64,000 nucleotides of DNA from Isoetes taiwanensis (GCA_021234155.1 JAJEKV010000057.1:2141821-2205820); one strand, 5' to 3'. Shown: positions 12,207 through 23,466, counted from the stretch's first letter. The notes: generated by a model not told the origin, from the letters alone. Program-made: numbers and translations.

Positions 12207-12749
12207 TGCTGGAAATTGGCATCCAGCATTCAAGAAAATGTTAATTTTGGTAGTTGAAGTTTCGATGACGTGGCAAGAAAAGGAAAAAAGAAGAAAAAAT
12301 AAAAAAGAGCATGTCGGTGATCTGCGTAGAAGAAAAAGGGAGGTCGTAAGGAATTAGGTGCGACAGAGGTTTTGGATTCGGTTGGAGGAAGCCGTCGTGA
12401 GCAAAACCGGCAGGAGGCAGAAGATTTTTGGCTATTAGCTGTGCAAATCCGGCTGTGGCCGATTCACGGTGTGGACGAAGTTGGTTGGGAGCTTGGGCAG
12501 AGCTTGGGCAGATTGCTGTGAAGATCCGGCAGACTGCTGTAGAAATCCGGCCAGATTGTGAGCATTTGGCAGGTTGCTGTGGGTGATTCACCAGACCCTG
12601 TTGGTAGTATTTTTGGCAGATTGAAGCATAGTAATTTGCTGCATAGAGTGTTGAAGGGGAGAGTTAAACCAATTTACAAACAATTGGCAGAAGGCAGGGC
12701 TGTGTATTGGTTTTTCTCTGGGTTCAAATCCCAGGCACAAATTCTAACA
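12207..12749 (+). repeat. Copia 3' LTR
   Basis: This 543-bp LTR is the partner of 8309-8846. CAGAC follows it at 12750-12754, completing the target duplication. Confidence 0.95.
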
Positions 12750-12754
12750 CAGAC

Positions 12755-13200
12755 GTGGCCAACATAATTATTTCAACGTCTGAGCAGACAATGCAGATCC
12801 TTATTCTTTCACAAAAATTACTATAGGAATCACAAAGTGGCTGCCAATTAGCATTGCCAGATCCTCTGTAAGCTAATAGGACGTCTCAGTTGTAGCCGAT
12901 GCAATGCCAAAGAGAACAAAGGTAAGGATCTGCATCAGATTCGGGTTAACGAATCCCAGAATAAATCTCAAATGATTTGCTATAAAGAGCCAAAATTTTG
13001 CTGGAAATCAGGTGGATTAAGCCCAAAATAGTATGAAGAAACTGATAAACATAGCAAATTCCGGTAGCAAAGGCCAGAGCACTATAAGAAACAAACAGGG
13101 GGTTTGTTCCATCAAAATCTCTGTTTTTTGAAGAGTAAAACATGGGACTTTTGAAACAAAAACCCCATTTTGAAGAGTAAAAAACTTAACACACACAAAG
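12755..13200 (-). pseudogene. Possible decayed membrane-protein exons, split by Copia
   Basis: On the minus strand several hydrophobic stretches read like membrane segments: ALAFATGICYVYQFLHTILG (about 13080-13020), LMQILTFVLFGIASATT (about 12930-12880), and a frame starting near 12790 that would run across the Copia target site into 8303-8260 and end IGAHILYLNFIVQ plus stop. Intron-like TGCAG/AT and ACAGAG junctions occur between them. I do not recognise the protein. If real, the Copia element landed in its last exon. Weak evidence. Confidence 0.25.
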
Positions 13201-13840
13201 CTCTTGTATGCGCTCCATTTCATACGATTTTTGGGAATAAAAACTACGAGAAACTTGGTCAGATGCAGGTGGGGTTAGCGCAATCCTTAGAAATGACCCA
13301 ACAGAAGATCAGAAAACCGGTTGGGCACCAAGTTCACTCACCTCTTCTTGCTTCGCCCAACCTGAAATACCAGACAAAACCCAAGCACAACACATCGCCC
13401 GAATTGGAAATCGGCATCTGTAGGACCCGGAAATGGGCTTGATGAAATGGGCTAGGCGACACCTGAAGCGCCCGCTGCGACACCTGAAACAGCCGGATTT
13501 AGAATTGGCTGCACTGATCGACAACTCAGGCATCCGCCACGCGTGATCCTATCCGACTGCGAGAGAAAAAACCCCAACACCTTTGCCAAAGGAATTCCAC
13601 GTTGGTTTCTAAACATGACCCATGCGCCAGCATCACCTTTATACGTATTTCAATACGAATACCACAATAAACCTTCACAAATCATATGTTACAAAAATAC
13701 CCTTTTTGATTGTGGAAACATTATCACTATAGCCATTCTGACGCCATAGCCATTCCGGATCTCTTAGGAGAGAATTTTCCTTAAGATGCCACGTGTCGAA
13801 TTTTAAATGGACGTAATTTCCCAAATAATTATTACGTCCC

Positions 13841-13939
13841 GTAATTTCCATCTGTAAAGATCTGGCGGCTCTGCGCCGCCTCTTTTGGCAGAGCCGCCAG
13901 GCCTTTACAAGGCATAATGGCCCTCCTAATGGAAATTAC
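13841..13939. repeat. Foldback / MITE-like inverted repeat
   Basis: The outer arms GTAATTTCCA (13841-13850) and TGGAAATTAC (13930-13939) pair. The middle CTGTAAAG and CTTTACA words pair, and the inner arms CTGGCGGCTCTGC (13862-13874) and GCAGAGCCGCCAG (13888-13900) pair perfectly over 13 bp around a short loop. A hairpin of about 100 bp with GC-rich core is predicted. It could be a tiny MITE. Confidence 0.75.
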
Positions 13940-14849
13940 ATAGTACTTTATTATTTCCAAGTGTAAAGGGTCTTCTCTTAGATATTGCGCCAAAGGGTAC
14001 GATTTGAGGAAAGTTCGTGTAAGCTTTGATTAGCTTTAGCTAATCACATCTACCTTGTGAAGCATGTGGGGTCAGACATATGTTAAGGTGTGCGAAAAAA
14101 TGCCACATAGGCGCTATGTCTCTCGAGCAAATCATGTGATTCGCTCCCAGAAATACGAAGATTTGCTCGAGGGAACCAAGGCTTCGAAATCCTCAGTAGC
14201 TCTAACCAGATAATTTGCTGGTAAATATCATGCTCCACCCGATTTTGAATATATACTCAAGATTATTTGCCAATTTTGAAAGAAACCCCACAATTTTTTT
14301 GTCGGCAAATAAAAACTCAAACCGAAAAATAAAGATTGTGAGGGGAAATTTAATAGACTAATTCCTAGTTTTTCGATGCATGGAACCGGGAGGCGCGTAT
14401 TTGCTTCGACTAATTAGCTTGCTAGATGTGAAAACAATTCTAGTAGGTCTAATTTACACTAAATGAAATCAACGGTGGAGATGTAAAAGCTGAAAGAAAA
14501 TCGGGCGAACAACAGGCAGGATAAACATTGCAGATCGGACGGCTAAAAGCTGCGGGAAATCAGATCCGACGATCGAGGGCCGCGCATTTCGCTGGACGTC
14601 GCATTCGAATCTAGGGACTTACGACGAGGCAGAGATTCACGATCCACTTTATCGGCTTTACAAAAACCAACGGCCGAGATGAGCGCATCCGGACTCCATT
14701 CTCCAATAGGAAAACTAAAGCCTACAGAATATGGCATTGGGGCTCAGGTGGCACGTTTAAGCCATCCAATCTAACAAACGGACGTACAAGATTTCATCAT
14801 TAGCTGCATTTAAGCAGCGGAAAGGCAGGATGAGGGCCGTTTACATGGG

Positions 14850-17822
14850 GCCTTGTGAAAGTTAATTTTTGGGGGCATAGTAAAAAGGGAATGTGCCCTC
14901 TTTTTCCAATGATGGTAAAAAAAGACCTTGGTAAAGGGGCTAGATGCTTCGAGATATTTTAATCAGAATTTGACTTACACGTGGCAGTCAATTTACTAGC
15001 TTTATCCTGAATGTGAGTTAAAAACAATGTAGCACGGTCCCACCACTTGAAGATATGTATATTATTATATCATACGAAATATTGACATGATAAAAAGTAT
15101 TCAGTATTGTAATATTATCATACACTTGAGTTACCCTTGAGTAGATGATTGATTGGAACAAGAGCTTGTCTGCAATCTGCAAACTGTAAAGATAAAAAAG
15201 GAGATGTGTTTTTTTCTCCTTTTTCTTCTCTAGATCTGGCTCGCTTTTTTTGACTTGTCCAAAGGGCATTAAACAAATATTTGCTTGTCAACATGTTGGG
15301 ACCCCCTTGCTAGCCTTAGAGCCTCTAGTGTCCGTTTCCAATATTAGAAATGATAAAACAAGGGCCCTTGTTTCTCTAAAAACGCATATGATATGTTGAA
15401 TTGTCATGATATGCACTGGGTGGCGGCACCCATGCGATTATACGTTTCCCTTATCCAATGCATAACTTATCACTTCAGCCTAATACATGGATTATGGACC
15501 ACATTTAGAATCTATAAGGCCTCTGACAACTACTTAGGTGCTAAAATTATAGACTCGGCTCAATAACTGGGCCATATAAATTGCATTTTTATGTTGTAAT
15601 GGGGTTATTTTGGGCTTGAAATTTCTAGCTTTGTTCAGGAGTAGGGATGTGTCCAATTGCAGAATAATGGAAATCACACTCACTTGAAGGAGTATCTCGA
15701 AATGCTTTCTTGGTAAGCTTTGGGATGCCAATGCTTTGGAGGTCAAAACAACACACTATAAAATCTAGATTAATCCTACACTTGCCTGTGGCCCACAACA
15801 GTACTTGTTATCGCATTTGCCGATGAAGAGGCATTTGCATTCATTTGCAATGCTGCACACCACCTCAGAATTGAAACAAGCAGATGGGCACATAAGGAGC
15901 GTGAAAACAAGGGATGCTGATGTTGCCAGATAGGAGCCATTGAAGATAAATGCCACACTCTTGGGGTTTGCCCAAAGTTTGCAACTTTGAGCACGATATG
16001 TAGACTTGATTGCCACCTAATCATCCATTATATTTGCTCTTGTGGACACTTAGACGCTTCCAGTAATGGCATTATCATTCTATATCCTAGAGGTTCTCGA
16101 CAAGCGGGGCAAAATAAATCTTGCATTATCACATTGATATGTACAAATATACAGTTTCTCAGCGACTCTATTACTGCAAAAGTTTTTCCCAAAAAAACCC
16201 ATCGTGGTGGGGGTTTCTTATATTGGGCTTCACAGACCTCATGGACCTCATGGTCTCCATGGCCGATAGAAGTTATCTCAATTCAATTTATGTCAAAATT
16301 TATTTTGAATAGTTTTTGGCTAGAAATTTCTGGTGGCGCCGCTTAGAGCTCTGCAACAATCTTCGAAACCCTTGGTGGCTACATAAGCTAGCCACCTGGG
16401 TGTTGGGGGTTTCCTGTGGCAAACTGGGGCTAAAACCCCTCGTGTTGCCGTGCTACTGATTTTCCACATAAACTCCCTCCACCTAGGCAGTTATGCTGCA
16501 CAAATTCACCACAATAGAAAAGTTTTTTACATGGTTTGCATAATCCAAGTTTATGCACCTACCTCTTTATTGCATTTGTCTTTTTACCTTCTTTTGCTTT
16601 ACTTCCACTTGATTTGGTCCCTCTCTTCCTTAACACGAGGACTATTAAAAATTCTTTGTCTTGACCACTCTAGTGCTACAACATAGCCCACTGTTTTGTC
16701 AGGAGTGAGGAATTTTGATGTTCTCCATGCAAAAGCATCTCTTCATTTCAACTTGGAGAGGCTAAAAGCCAGTCAGGCTAAGGTGTGCAAAGCAAGTTGG
16801 TAAGTTGTTTGATGTATGATTTGATGCTTGAATCTCAACTTCTGTCTCGGTTGTCGAGATGATCATGTATTTAGCTTGGAATATGGTTTCTCTCGTCCTA
16901 ATTACAATATTTCTTTTCCACACCGTAGGTTGTTCAGGCCAATGAAATGATACATGTAACGAAGCTCTCATTTTTTACACAAGGGGCAATCTCATTATGG
17001 AAATTGTATTGTAAGATGACCTGTCCTAATTAACAACGATTCGTGGAGTCTATGCCCATGAACAGATGCTATACAAATCAAGCGACTTCAACTGTGCATG
17101 TCAATAAGTGCATAAAACAAGGAAGGGTACGGAACAATATGAGGACACTTGAGATGATTTTCCCCATGCAATTGGGATAATTTCTCCAGGATGAAGCTAA
17201 TTTGTCTGCTGCTCTCCTTCTCGAACCCTACTTCTTCTAAGCTTATGGACAAATGCTATAGAGAATCTTTAGGGGCCTAGGATTATGTGAGCAAGTAGTA
17301 GCACAAGTGCCATATATTTGAGATCTAATTTTAGTACGAGTAACACTAGGAGAGCTGGACTGAACTTGGTGTTAAAATGTAGAGCAATTGCTTCTCCTCG
17401 AGTTTACCACCTTGATAGATATCCTAGAAATTGCATTATTATAGTTCAAGGCTAAGGTTCAAGGTTGCAAAGCATGAGGTATATGCATAATGGACTTATG
17501 CATACTAAGTTTTTCTTCCATTTTCATTTTAAGGTTCAAGGTTGCAAAGCATGGGACTTATGCATACTAAGTTTTTCTTCCATTTTCCTTTTGTGTTTCT
17601 ACATTGAGGGCCAAGATTCAAGGTTGCAAACCATGAAGGATATGAAATTGGACTTGCCTATATGATTTTTTTTTTGCTAGTGGGTTTTTTTTTTTTTTTT
17701 AAGGGTTTATCCCCTACATTGGGGGCCAAGATTCTAGGAGGAAAAGCAAGCATAGTTATAAGAGCAGTTTGGTGTGTCGTGTAGTTAAGAAAAGGTTAAG
17801 GGCATTAATAAGAGTCCCCTGT
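14850..17822. other. Intergenic DNA upstream of the CCCH-RING gene
   Basis: I see no supported gene. Short open frames on both strands (for example 15765-16024 minus) show no domain and no convincing splice pattern. A partial tandem duplication lies at about 17455-17590 (AGGTTCAAGGTTGCAAAGCATG and CTTATGCATACTAAGTTTTT words, two to three copies). T-rich runs occur near 17670-17700. Confidence 0.5.
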
Positions 17823-18870
17823 CATCCACACGAGGGTGGGGCCCACTCCATAGCTCCAGAACATGACAATGCCAAAAAATAATTCACAAAAATAATCCTC
17901 TCTTTCTCCAGCCTGCAAATTTTCCTGCACAGCACAAATGGGCTTCTGATCCTGAACAGAAACTCTTTTACCCATAAACTGATCACCCCCATCTCCAATT
18001 CAGATGGCAGATCTGAGATTTGGCTCTCAGAAATAACAGATTTGGTCTCCTTCAGCAAAAAATCTTGAAATCCTTTTTGTTTTCCGGAATCGAGCACATG
18101 GATTGAAGCTTCGAATTTGGATTTTATATCTTGGAGCTCGGATCGCCATAGCCACCGGATTTGGAGCACGCTTGTACGAGTTCAAGCTTACCACGTTGGC
18201 TTCCATGCATTATGGCAGCAGGGCCGTCGACCCCACTTGTGGGTTCCTTTTCTGCAGCTATGAAGTCCGGCGATCCTGATTTGGGATAGGTAACGTGCTG
18301 CCACACAATCGCCGGATTTGATGATTTTTATCTTTTCCTTCACTCCTGGGCTTCAATTCCGAGATGGGTTATATTTTTTTCCTTCCTTCTTTTGTTGCCG
18401 CTGTTACAACCTTTGCCATTATTTGGTGCCTTGCCTCTTTTGACCATGCAACGCAAAGCTCTGAGCTCAGCATTTCTTCAAGGGTTTATTTGTTCGTAAC
18501 TCCCCCGCTGCTGCAGCAAGTCAACACTGGATGATTATGATGCCTTTTTTTTTTTCCGTCCAAGGATTCTTCCCTTTGCATTCTAGCTACGGAGGCATTT
18601 CGCTGTAAACTGCAGATTCATTTTTTTTTTTTTATCTGAAGGCCACGGCTTTTGAACTTTTGGTAGATCTAATTGTTCGACACTGCCCATTCCCGATGTT
18701 CTTAGCTGGAGAGGTGAATCTGGACATCTCGGTCCGGATTTGAGATTTTTGAATTCAAAGTGCTGGTAGATAAAAAAACCCAAAAATTGGAAGTTTTTGA
18801 ATGATTGATGTAAGATGTTTAAGAAATGCGGCTGTTTGGGTTCACGATTTTCATGGTTTTTTTAAAGCAG
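17823..18870 (+). other. Non-coding first exon and leader intron of CCCH-RING gene
   Basis: A 5' leader exon is inferred to end at GGGATAG/GTAACG (18289/18290). The leader intron then runs to TTTTTTTAAAGCAG (18870), 22 bases before the start codon at 18893. T-rich tracts near 18550 and 18625 fit a plant leader intron. The transcription start is not visible; the left bound given here is approximate. Leader introns are common in plant regulatory genes and often raise expression; that role here is inference. Confidence 0.5.
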
Positions 18871-18892
18871 GAACCTATGGTCTGCTGTAGCG

Positions 18893-21800
18893 ATGGATGC
18901 CTCAGAGGCCACACAGCTTGTATTTGCGAGAGTACAAGCCTTGGATCCAGACAATGTGTCAAAAATTATAGGCTATTTTCTGCTGCAAGATCATGGAGCA
19001 CAGGAGATGATGAGTCTCGCATTGGGTCCGGATTCTTTACTTCGATCTGCAGTGGCCAAGGCAAAACGAGAGCTTGTTTCTCCACAAAATGGCCAGCAAA
19101 TCTTGCCTCCCCAAATTGTCTCAAGATCCCAATTCTCTTTACCCATTTCTGGCACAGAAATTTCGAAACCGATACAAAATCTTGCCCCCAGATGGCCCGA
19201 TTTCCATAGCCCAGACCGATTCAGACCCGCTGCTTTATACATTCCTGAAAAATTCCCCGTTCCAAATTCTTATTCTCCTTCTGGTATGACCCACGAGCAG
19301 ATTCTTCTCCAGGATAAAATAGCCGATCTCCATAAACAGAAACTTGAAGCGATTCAGAATCAGCCATTTGGGCAGGATCTGTTGGGATTGCATGAAAGGA
19401 TAGGATTGATGGGAGATTCGACGGAAGTGCAGGGATCTCCGACGGGCATGTTTAGCAATGAATGGCTATTTGGGGATTCGCCATCTCCAACTTTCTACGG
19501 CAAGTCTGTTTCGACAAAAAGAAACGGGTTAGACCTGGCCAATGCGCTATCGTGGAAACCATGCCTTTATTATTCTAGAGGGTACTGCAAGCACGGGAAT
19601 AATTGCAGGTTTTTGCATTCGCCATTTAGGGAATCGTCTCCGTCTGCTTCGAGCAGTGGGCAGCAAGATTTATTTATAAACGAGAGCTTGTCTTGTGGAT
19701 CTTTGGAGAGGTTAGAACTTGAGCTTCAGGAATTGCTGAGAGGCAGAAGAGCTCCGGTCTCCATAGCTTCTCTTCCGCAGCTTTACTACGAGAGATTTGG
19801 TAAAACTTTACAGGCCGAAGGCTATCTTACAGAAAGCCAGCGCCATGGCAAGGCTGGTTATAGCCTAACCAAGCTCCTTGCCAGATTGAAGAACACTGTT
19901 ACCTTGATTGACAGGTATGATTTAGACCTAGATACTTCTTTGATTCTGATCAAAGAAGTATCTAGGTTTTGGTTTTATCATTTTTTTGGGTTTGAATTGA
20001 TCATGTTGCTTGGCTTCTTGCTTGATTCAGGCCCCATGGACAACATGCTGTTGTACTTGCAGAAGATGCTCAACGCTTCACTGCTTATCGTAGCGATCGG
20101 GACGATTTGAAGGATGTGAACCCTAGCTCCAGACAGATTTATTTAACGTTTCCTGCTGAAAGTACATTTACAGAAGAAGACGTATCTGCCCATTTCAGGT
20201 AAGAGGTAGTTCAGCTGTTTCATCCACTCAAAAATATCCTGGATAAACTCCATCATCTCTAAATCCAATGTAAGAGGGAGATCTACGTGAAGATGTACTA
20301 GTTCTATGCCAAATTTCCAACCTTTGGTCATGCCAAATAAGTGTAACATCCATAGATGTCAGTAGGTCAAACTTTTTTTTATTTGATTGGCATATTGGTT
20401 CCTTCTTTCAATTATTTCTGGCATTATCCGAATGTAGCCTGTAACTGAAAGTTGAATTGTCTGCATGCTCTAGGGCATATGGACCTGTCCAGGATGTGCG
20501 AATCCCATACCAGCAGAAGCGCATGTTTGGTTTTGTGACTTTTGTCTATCCAGACACTGTGAAGACAATCCTCTCAGAGGGAAATCCACATTATATATGT
20601 GGAGCACGTGTGCTGGTAAAGCCATACCGTGAGAAAGCTAAACCTAATGAAAGGCAAGTTCTTTCTAATCTTGGACTCATGACAGTTTTAGATTAAAATC
20701 TAACAACTTCTGCTGCAGGAAGCATCCAGAGAAAGGAGATTTCTTAAGATATTCTCAAAATCGAAGCTTATCACTCAATGATTATGTGCAAGGTTCTCTG
20801 TCTATACAAAATCTCAGGCTATGTCCCAAATACCTTTTGTGGTATTCTAACTTGGCACTTCATTGGAAACAGGTGTAAACTTCTCTGAAAATAATCAATT
20901 TGCAAGGCAGCTGGATGATGAAGAACAACTTTTTGACCTTGAAAGGCGCAGAATTCTTGACCTCCATGAAGCTGAAGTGCAAAGGGTACAGATGGAAGCC
21001 GAGGCTGTTTTATTGGATGCAATAACAAATCAGTCACAGCATGCCAATGTTGGAGCATCATCAAGCCAGGTTAATGGACAGGAGCAGGATCACAAACTAC
21101 ATGGACACTATGAATCAGAACAAGTCTTGTCAAATGTGTTTCAGACAGAACAAGTTTTGGGAAATACATACCAGACTGAACAAATGATGACTAATGATGG
21201 TAAAGAGAATCTGCCTACTCTTTTTTGTGGCGTTGATATCATCTTCTTCTAGTCCATATAACATACAGATTAACTTTCGTTTTCTTTGCCCAGAGATACA
21301 GCAATTCCAGTCAGACAATGCCTTTGGTTTTGTGCTTGATGTACTGGAAGGGGAAAATGGAGAAACAGAAGCAGGCCCAGTTTCTGACAACACTAAAGCT
21401 GAGCAAGCAAACGGAGAACTAAGGTATAGCTTTAGATAATATAATGTTCACCAACTATCATTTACATTTGCGTCTTTGATGATAGCAATGGGCACAACCT
21501 CCCCGACAATCTTTTTGCAACTCCACATAGCTACAGTGACTCCAAGGTAGTAGCCCTTTCTGATACGATGATGGGATTCAGTTTATCAGCGAGAATTGGA
21601 CATGAAACCTCCAATGCATTGGCTGCTGTACTGGAAAATGAGCTCACCTGCTGTATTTGCATGGGTAATCACTAATGCCTTGCCTTCTTTCTGCATTGGT
21701 AAGAAAGCTTGATACCTGTTTTCACTTGTTCTTATGACATTTTGATTGCAGGTTATCTCGTTGACCCTATTAAACTGGATTGCACTCACACCTTTTGTGT

Positions 21801-22033
21801 CCAGTGTATCCTAAAGGTGAGAAGTCATCCATCGTTAGTTTGATGAGCTGTTTCATGTTCCATCTCGTTTGATGCCTGCTAATTGCCAGGTAGTGCAGAA
21901 GTCTAAAGATGAATGCCCCATATGCCGACACCATATTGGCAGTCAGATATATAAAATATTACAGAGAAGAGACTTACAATCTTGGCTCTCGCCTTCCATT
22001 AGTCAGAGAGCTGTGGTACAAGGAATTTGGTAA
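18893..22033 (+). CDS. CCCH-LOTUS-RRM protein with C-terminal RING finger
   Basis: Nine coding exons: 18893-19914, 20031-20198, 20474-20653, 20719-20792, 20873-21199, 21294-21423, 21486-21664, 21752-21816, 21890-22033. They splice in phase and total 2289 bp (762 residues). Domains: the N-terminal family block ([11 protein letters not shown]..., 1-62); CCCH finger C224-C232-C238-H242 (C-x7-C-x5-C-x3-H); LOTUS/OST-HTH (about 271-352); RRM (about 374-457, RNP1 MFGFVTFV); an ERRR-containing helical segment (about 489-527); then a C3HC4 RING with C689, C692, C704, H706, C709, C712, C724 and C727. The first part closely follows the land-plant CCCH/RRM family (rice C3H53-like), which as I know it lacks a RING. 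Likely role: RNA binding in nucleus or cytoplasm, coupled to ubiquitin ligase activity (inference). All introns are GT-AG except 20654-20718, which is GC-AG. Introns after the leader are short (61-275 bp). The start is the first ATG after the leader acceptor and matches the family N-terminus. Confidence 0.92.
19926..19967 (+). other. Perfect 19-bp hairpin in first coding intron
   Basis: The arms at 19926-19944 (ACCTAGATACTTCTTTGAT) and 19949-19967 are exact reverse complements around a TCTG loop. The hairpin begins 11 bases after the GT of intron 19915-20030 and fills over a third of it. If this intron is retained, translation stops at 20108-20110, leaving the CCCH and LOTUS parts without RRM or RING. 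Confidence 0.9.
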
Positions 22034-23108
22034 ATGGATTAAGCACATAGTCTGCACCATTTTTAATGGTCGGTAGCAGAATTCATAAAATAAGCTCAAA
22101 CACAGAAGACACATCAGTTATAGAGGATGCTCATGTGAAATATACAGAATATAAAGGATGCTTGGAAATCTTGCTTAAGTCACAGAATGCATGCAAAGTC
22201 TGACAGACACTTTGAACTACAGGCAAAGCTGTCAAATAATATGGCAGTTGCATATAAATACGTTTTAGGTACTCTTTGTGTGTAGAGGAAAGAACAAACA
22301 GGTGTGAAGATGTATCAGAAGCAACAGAAAGTGTTATAGTTGTAAGATCCCTCCCTTACCAGTAGATTATCTCTGTAAGAGGGTTTTTGTACGCCCTGGG
22401 AGGAATCCAGTAATTTTGTTACCCATGTTTGAATCTGGGTCAATCATAAGACCCAATGTTCTCAAGATGGAACTACAAGAGAATGATAATTAAAAGCTTA
22501 CTTTCTTCCATTTCAGTGTTACATGTAGTTTTTTGTTCCTGTATTCATGATACACTTCCAAAGAAGTAAATAGTACAAATTTTTCCTTATTGTTGTTGTC
22601 TTGAAGCACAAAAAAACAGCGTCTAAACATTTCTGTTTTTACCATTGGTTTTATAAAAAGCCCGGAGTCCATTTCATATTAGGCCAGTTCTTATGTTTTG
22701 GAATAAAACAAAATGCCTTTGCCTCACTTAGTGATTACCAAACTACCTCAAATTTGATCTTTTAAAAGAAAGAAAGAAAGAATGATTTTTATCGTCCACT
22801 GAGACCAATCGGCCTATGGGACCAGAAGGAGCGCAACAAACTTATTATTGTCCGGGTTAAAAAAAATCCCCGCCCCGAAGGGTTTTCGATGGAAAACCCG
22901 TGGCAGTAATAAGAATGCTGTCAAATTGTATAAGTATACATCATCATGAAATAAATGTATATATACATGTCAAGTGTGTGTCCGAGGGCATAGCTGATCT
23001 CGCATGTCAAGGTATGATCCCAGCACCCGTACGGAAGCCGTGCTCAATGTCACATGTAGCGGCTGGCCAGGCCTGACCAACTCAGCATAGCGCATCCGGA
23101 TTTGATCA
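22034..23108. other. 3' UTR and downstream spacer
   Basis: After the stop at 22031-22033 the 3' UTR likely runs a few hundred bases. Candidate poly(A) signals include AATAAA at about 22702; the end is not certain. Further on are (GAAA)n at about 22768-22781 and a small GGGTTTTC/GAAAACCC hairpin (22880-22899). No gene seen. Confidence 0.5.
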
Positions 23109-23181
23109 TATAATAATAATATGAATTAATCACGCCCACTTTGGACCTTGAAGGTCATGGAGCGAAAGCATACAATTGTGT

Positions 23182-23466
23182 TCACAGTTTCAGTAATAAA
23201 GAGCGGTGTGCTTCTACAGTTTTAAAATATATACCAAGTACCATTGGATCCCGTTCTAACAAAGAAGAAAAGGATAGATCTGTTATGCCGAACCTAACTC
23301 GAATCTCCTCGTATGCTGAGCAATATAATAAAGTATGAGCTTCGTCTTCAACCATGTTCAATGCACATACCTTGCAAAATCTCTCTTCCTTTGGAGTTTT
23401 TGACCATCTGCCTGTTTCCACCTGTAACCGGTGTATGTGACCATACGTGAGCCTTGTTCTGCCCAA
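23182..23466 (-). pseudogene. LINE C-terminal Cys/His tail
   Basis: The frame reads VETGRWSKTPKEERFCKVCA, then EDEAHTLLYCSAYEEIR. The C-x2-C ... H-x4-C pattern is typical of the C-terminal zinc motif after LINE reverse transcriptases. It overlaps the end of the RT frame at 23358-23466 and is one base out of register with it, so it is one domain split by a frameshift. Confidence 0.8.

Larger units (their letters stand above)
8309..12749 (+). mobile_element. Ty1/Copia LTR retrotransposon, gag mostly lost
   Basis: The element is bounded by two LTRs (8309-8846 and 12207-12749) that begin TGCTGG and end TAACA. It is flanked by the 5-bp target duplication CAGAC (8304-8308 and 12750-12754). A primer-binding site follows the left LTR and a purine tract precedes the right one. 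The internal 3.36 kb encodes, in order, protease, integrase and RT-RNase H on the plus strand, the Copia order. Almost no room exists for gag between the PBS and the protease. Several frameshifts and stops make it non-autonomous. Confidence 0.95.
12755..14850. other. Intergenic DNA with foldback repeats
   Basis: Apart from the hydrophobic minus-strand frames near its left end, no gene is supported. The span contains repeated GCGACACCTGAA words (13455-13495), a foldback (13841-13939), a GATTAGCTTTAGCTAATC near-palindrome (14027-14046) and a 12-bp inverted repeat CTCGAGCAAATC/GATTTGCTCGAG (14122-14133 and 14160-14171). Confidence 0.55.

Noticed and set aside
15765-16024. Two overlapping minus-strand frames of about 82 residues
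   Set aside because: No recognised motif, no matching splice signals and no neighbouring exon; likely chance.
17822-18169. 115-residue minus-strand open frame upstream of the CCCH-RING gene
   Set aside because: It lies opposite the predicted leader exon, has no domain, and the plus-strand gene explains the base composition.
18626-18783. Minus-strand frame in the leader intron
   Set aside because: It crosses a T-rich intron tract and has no homology-like features.
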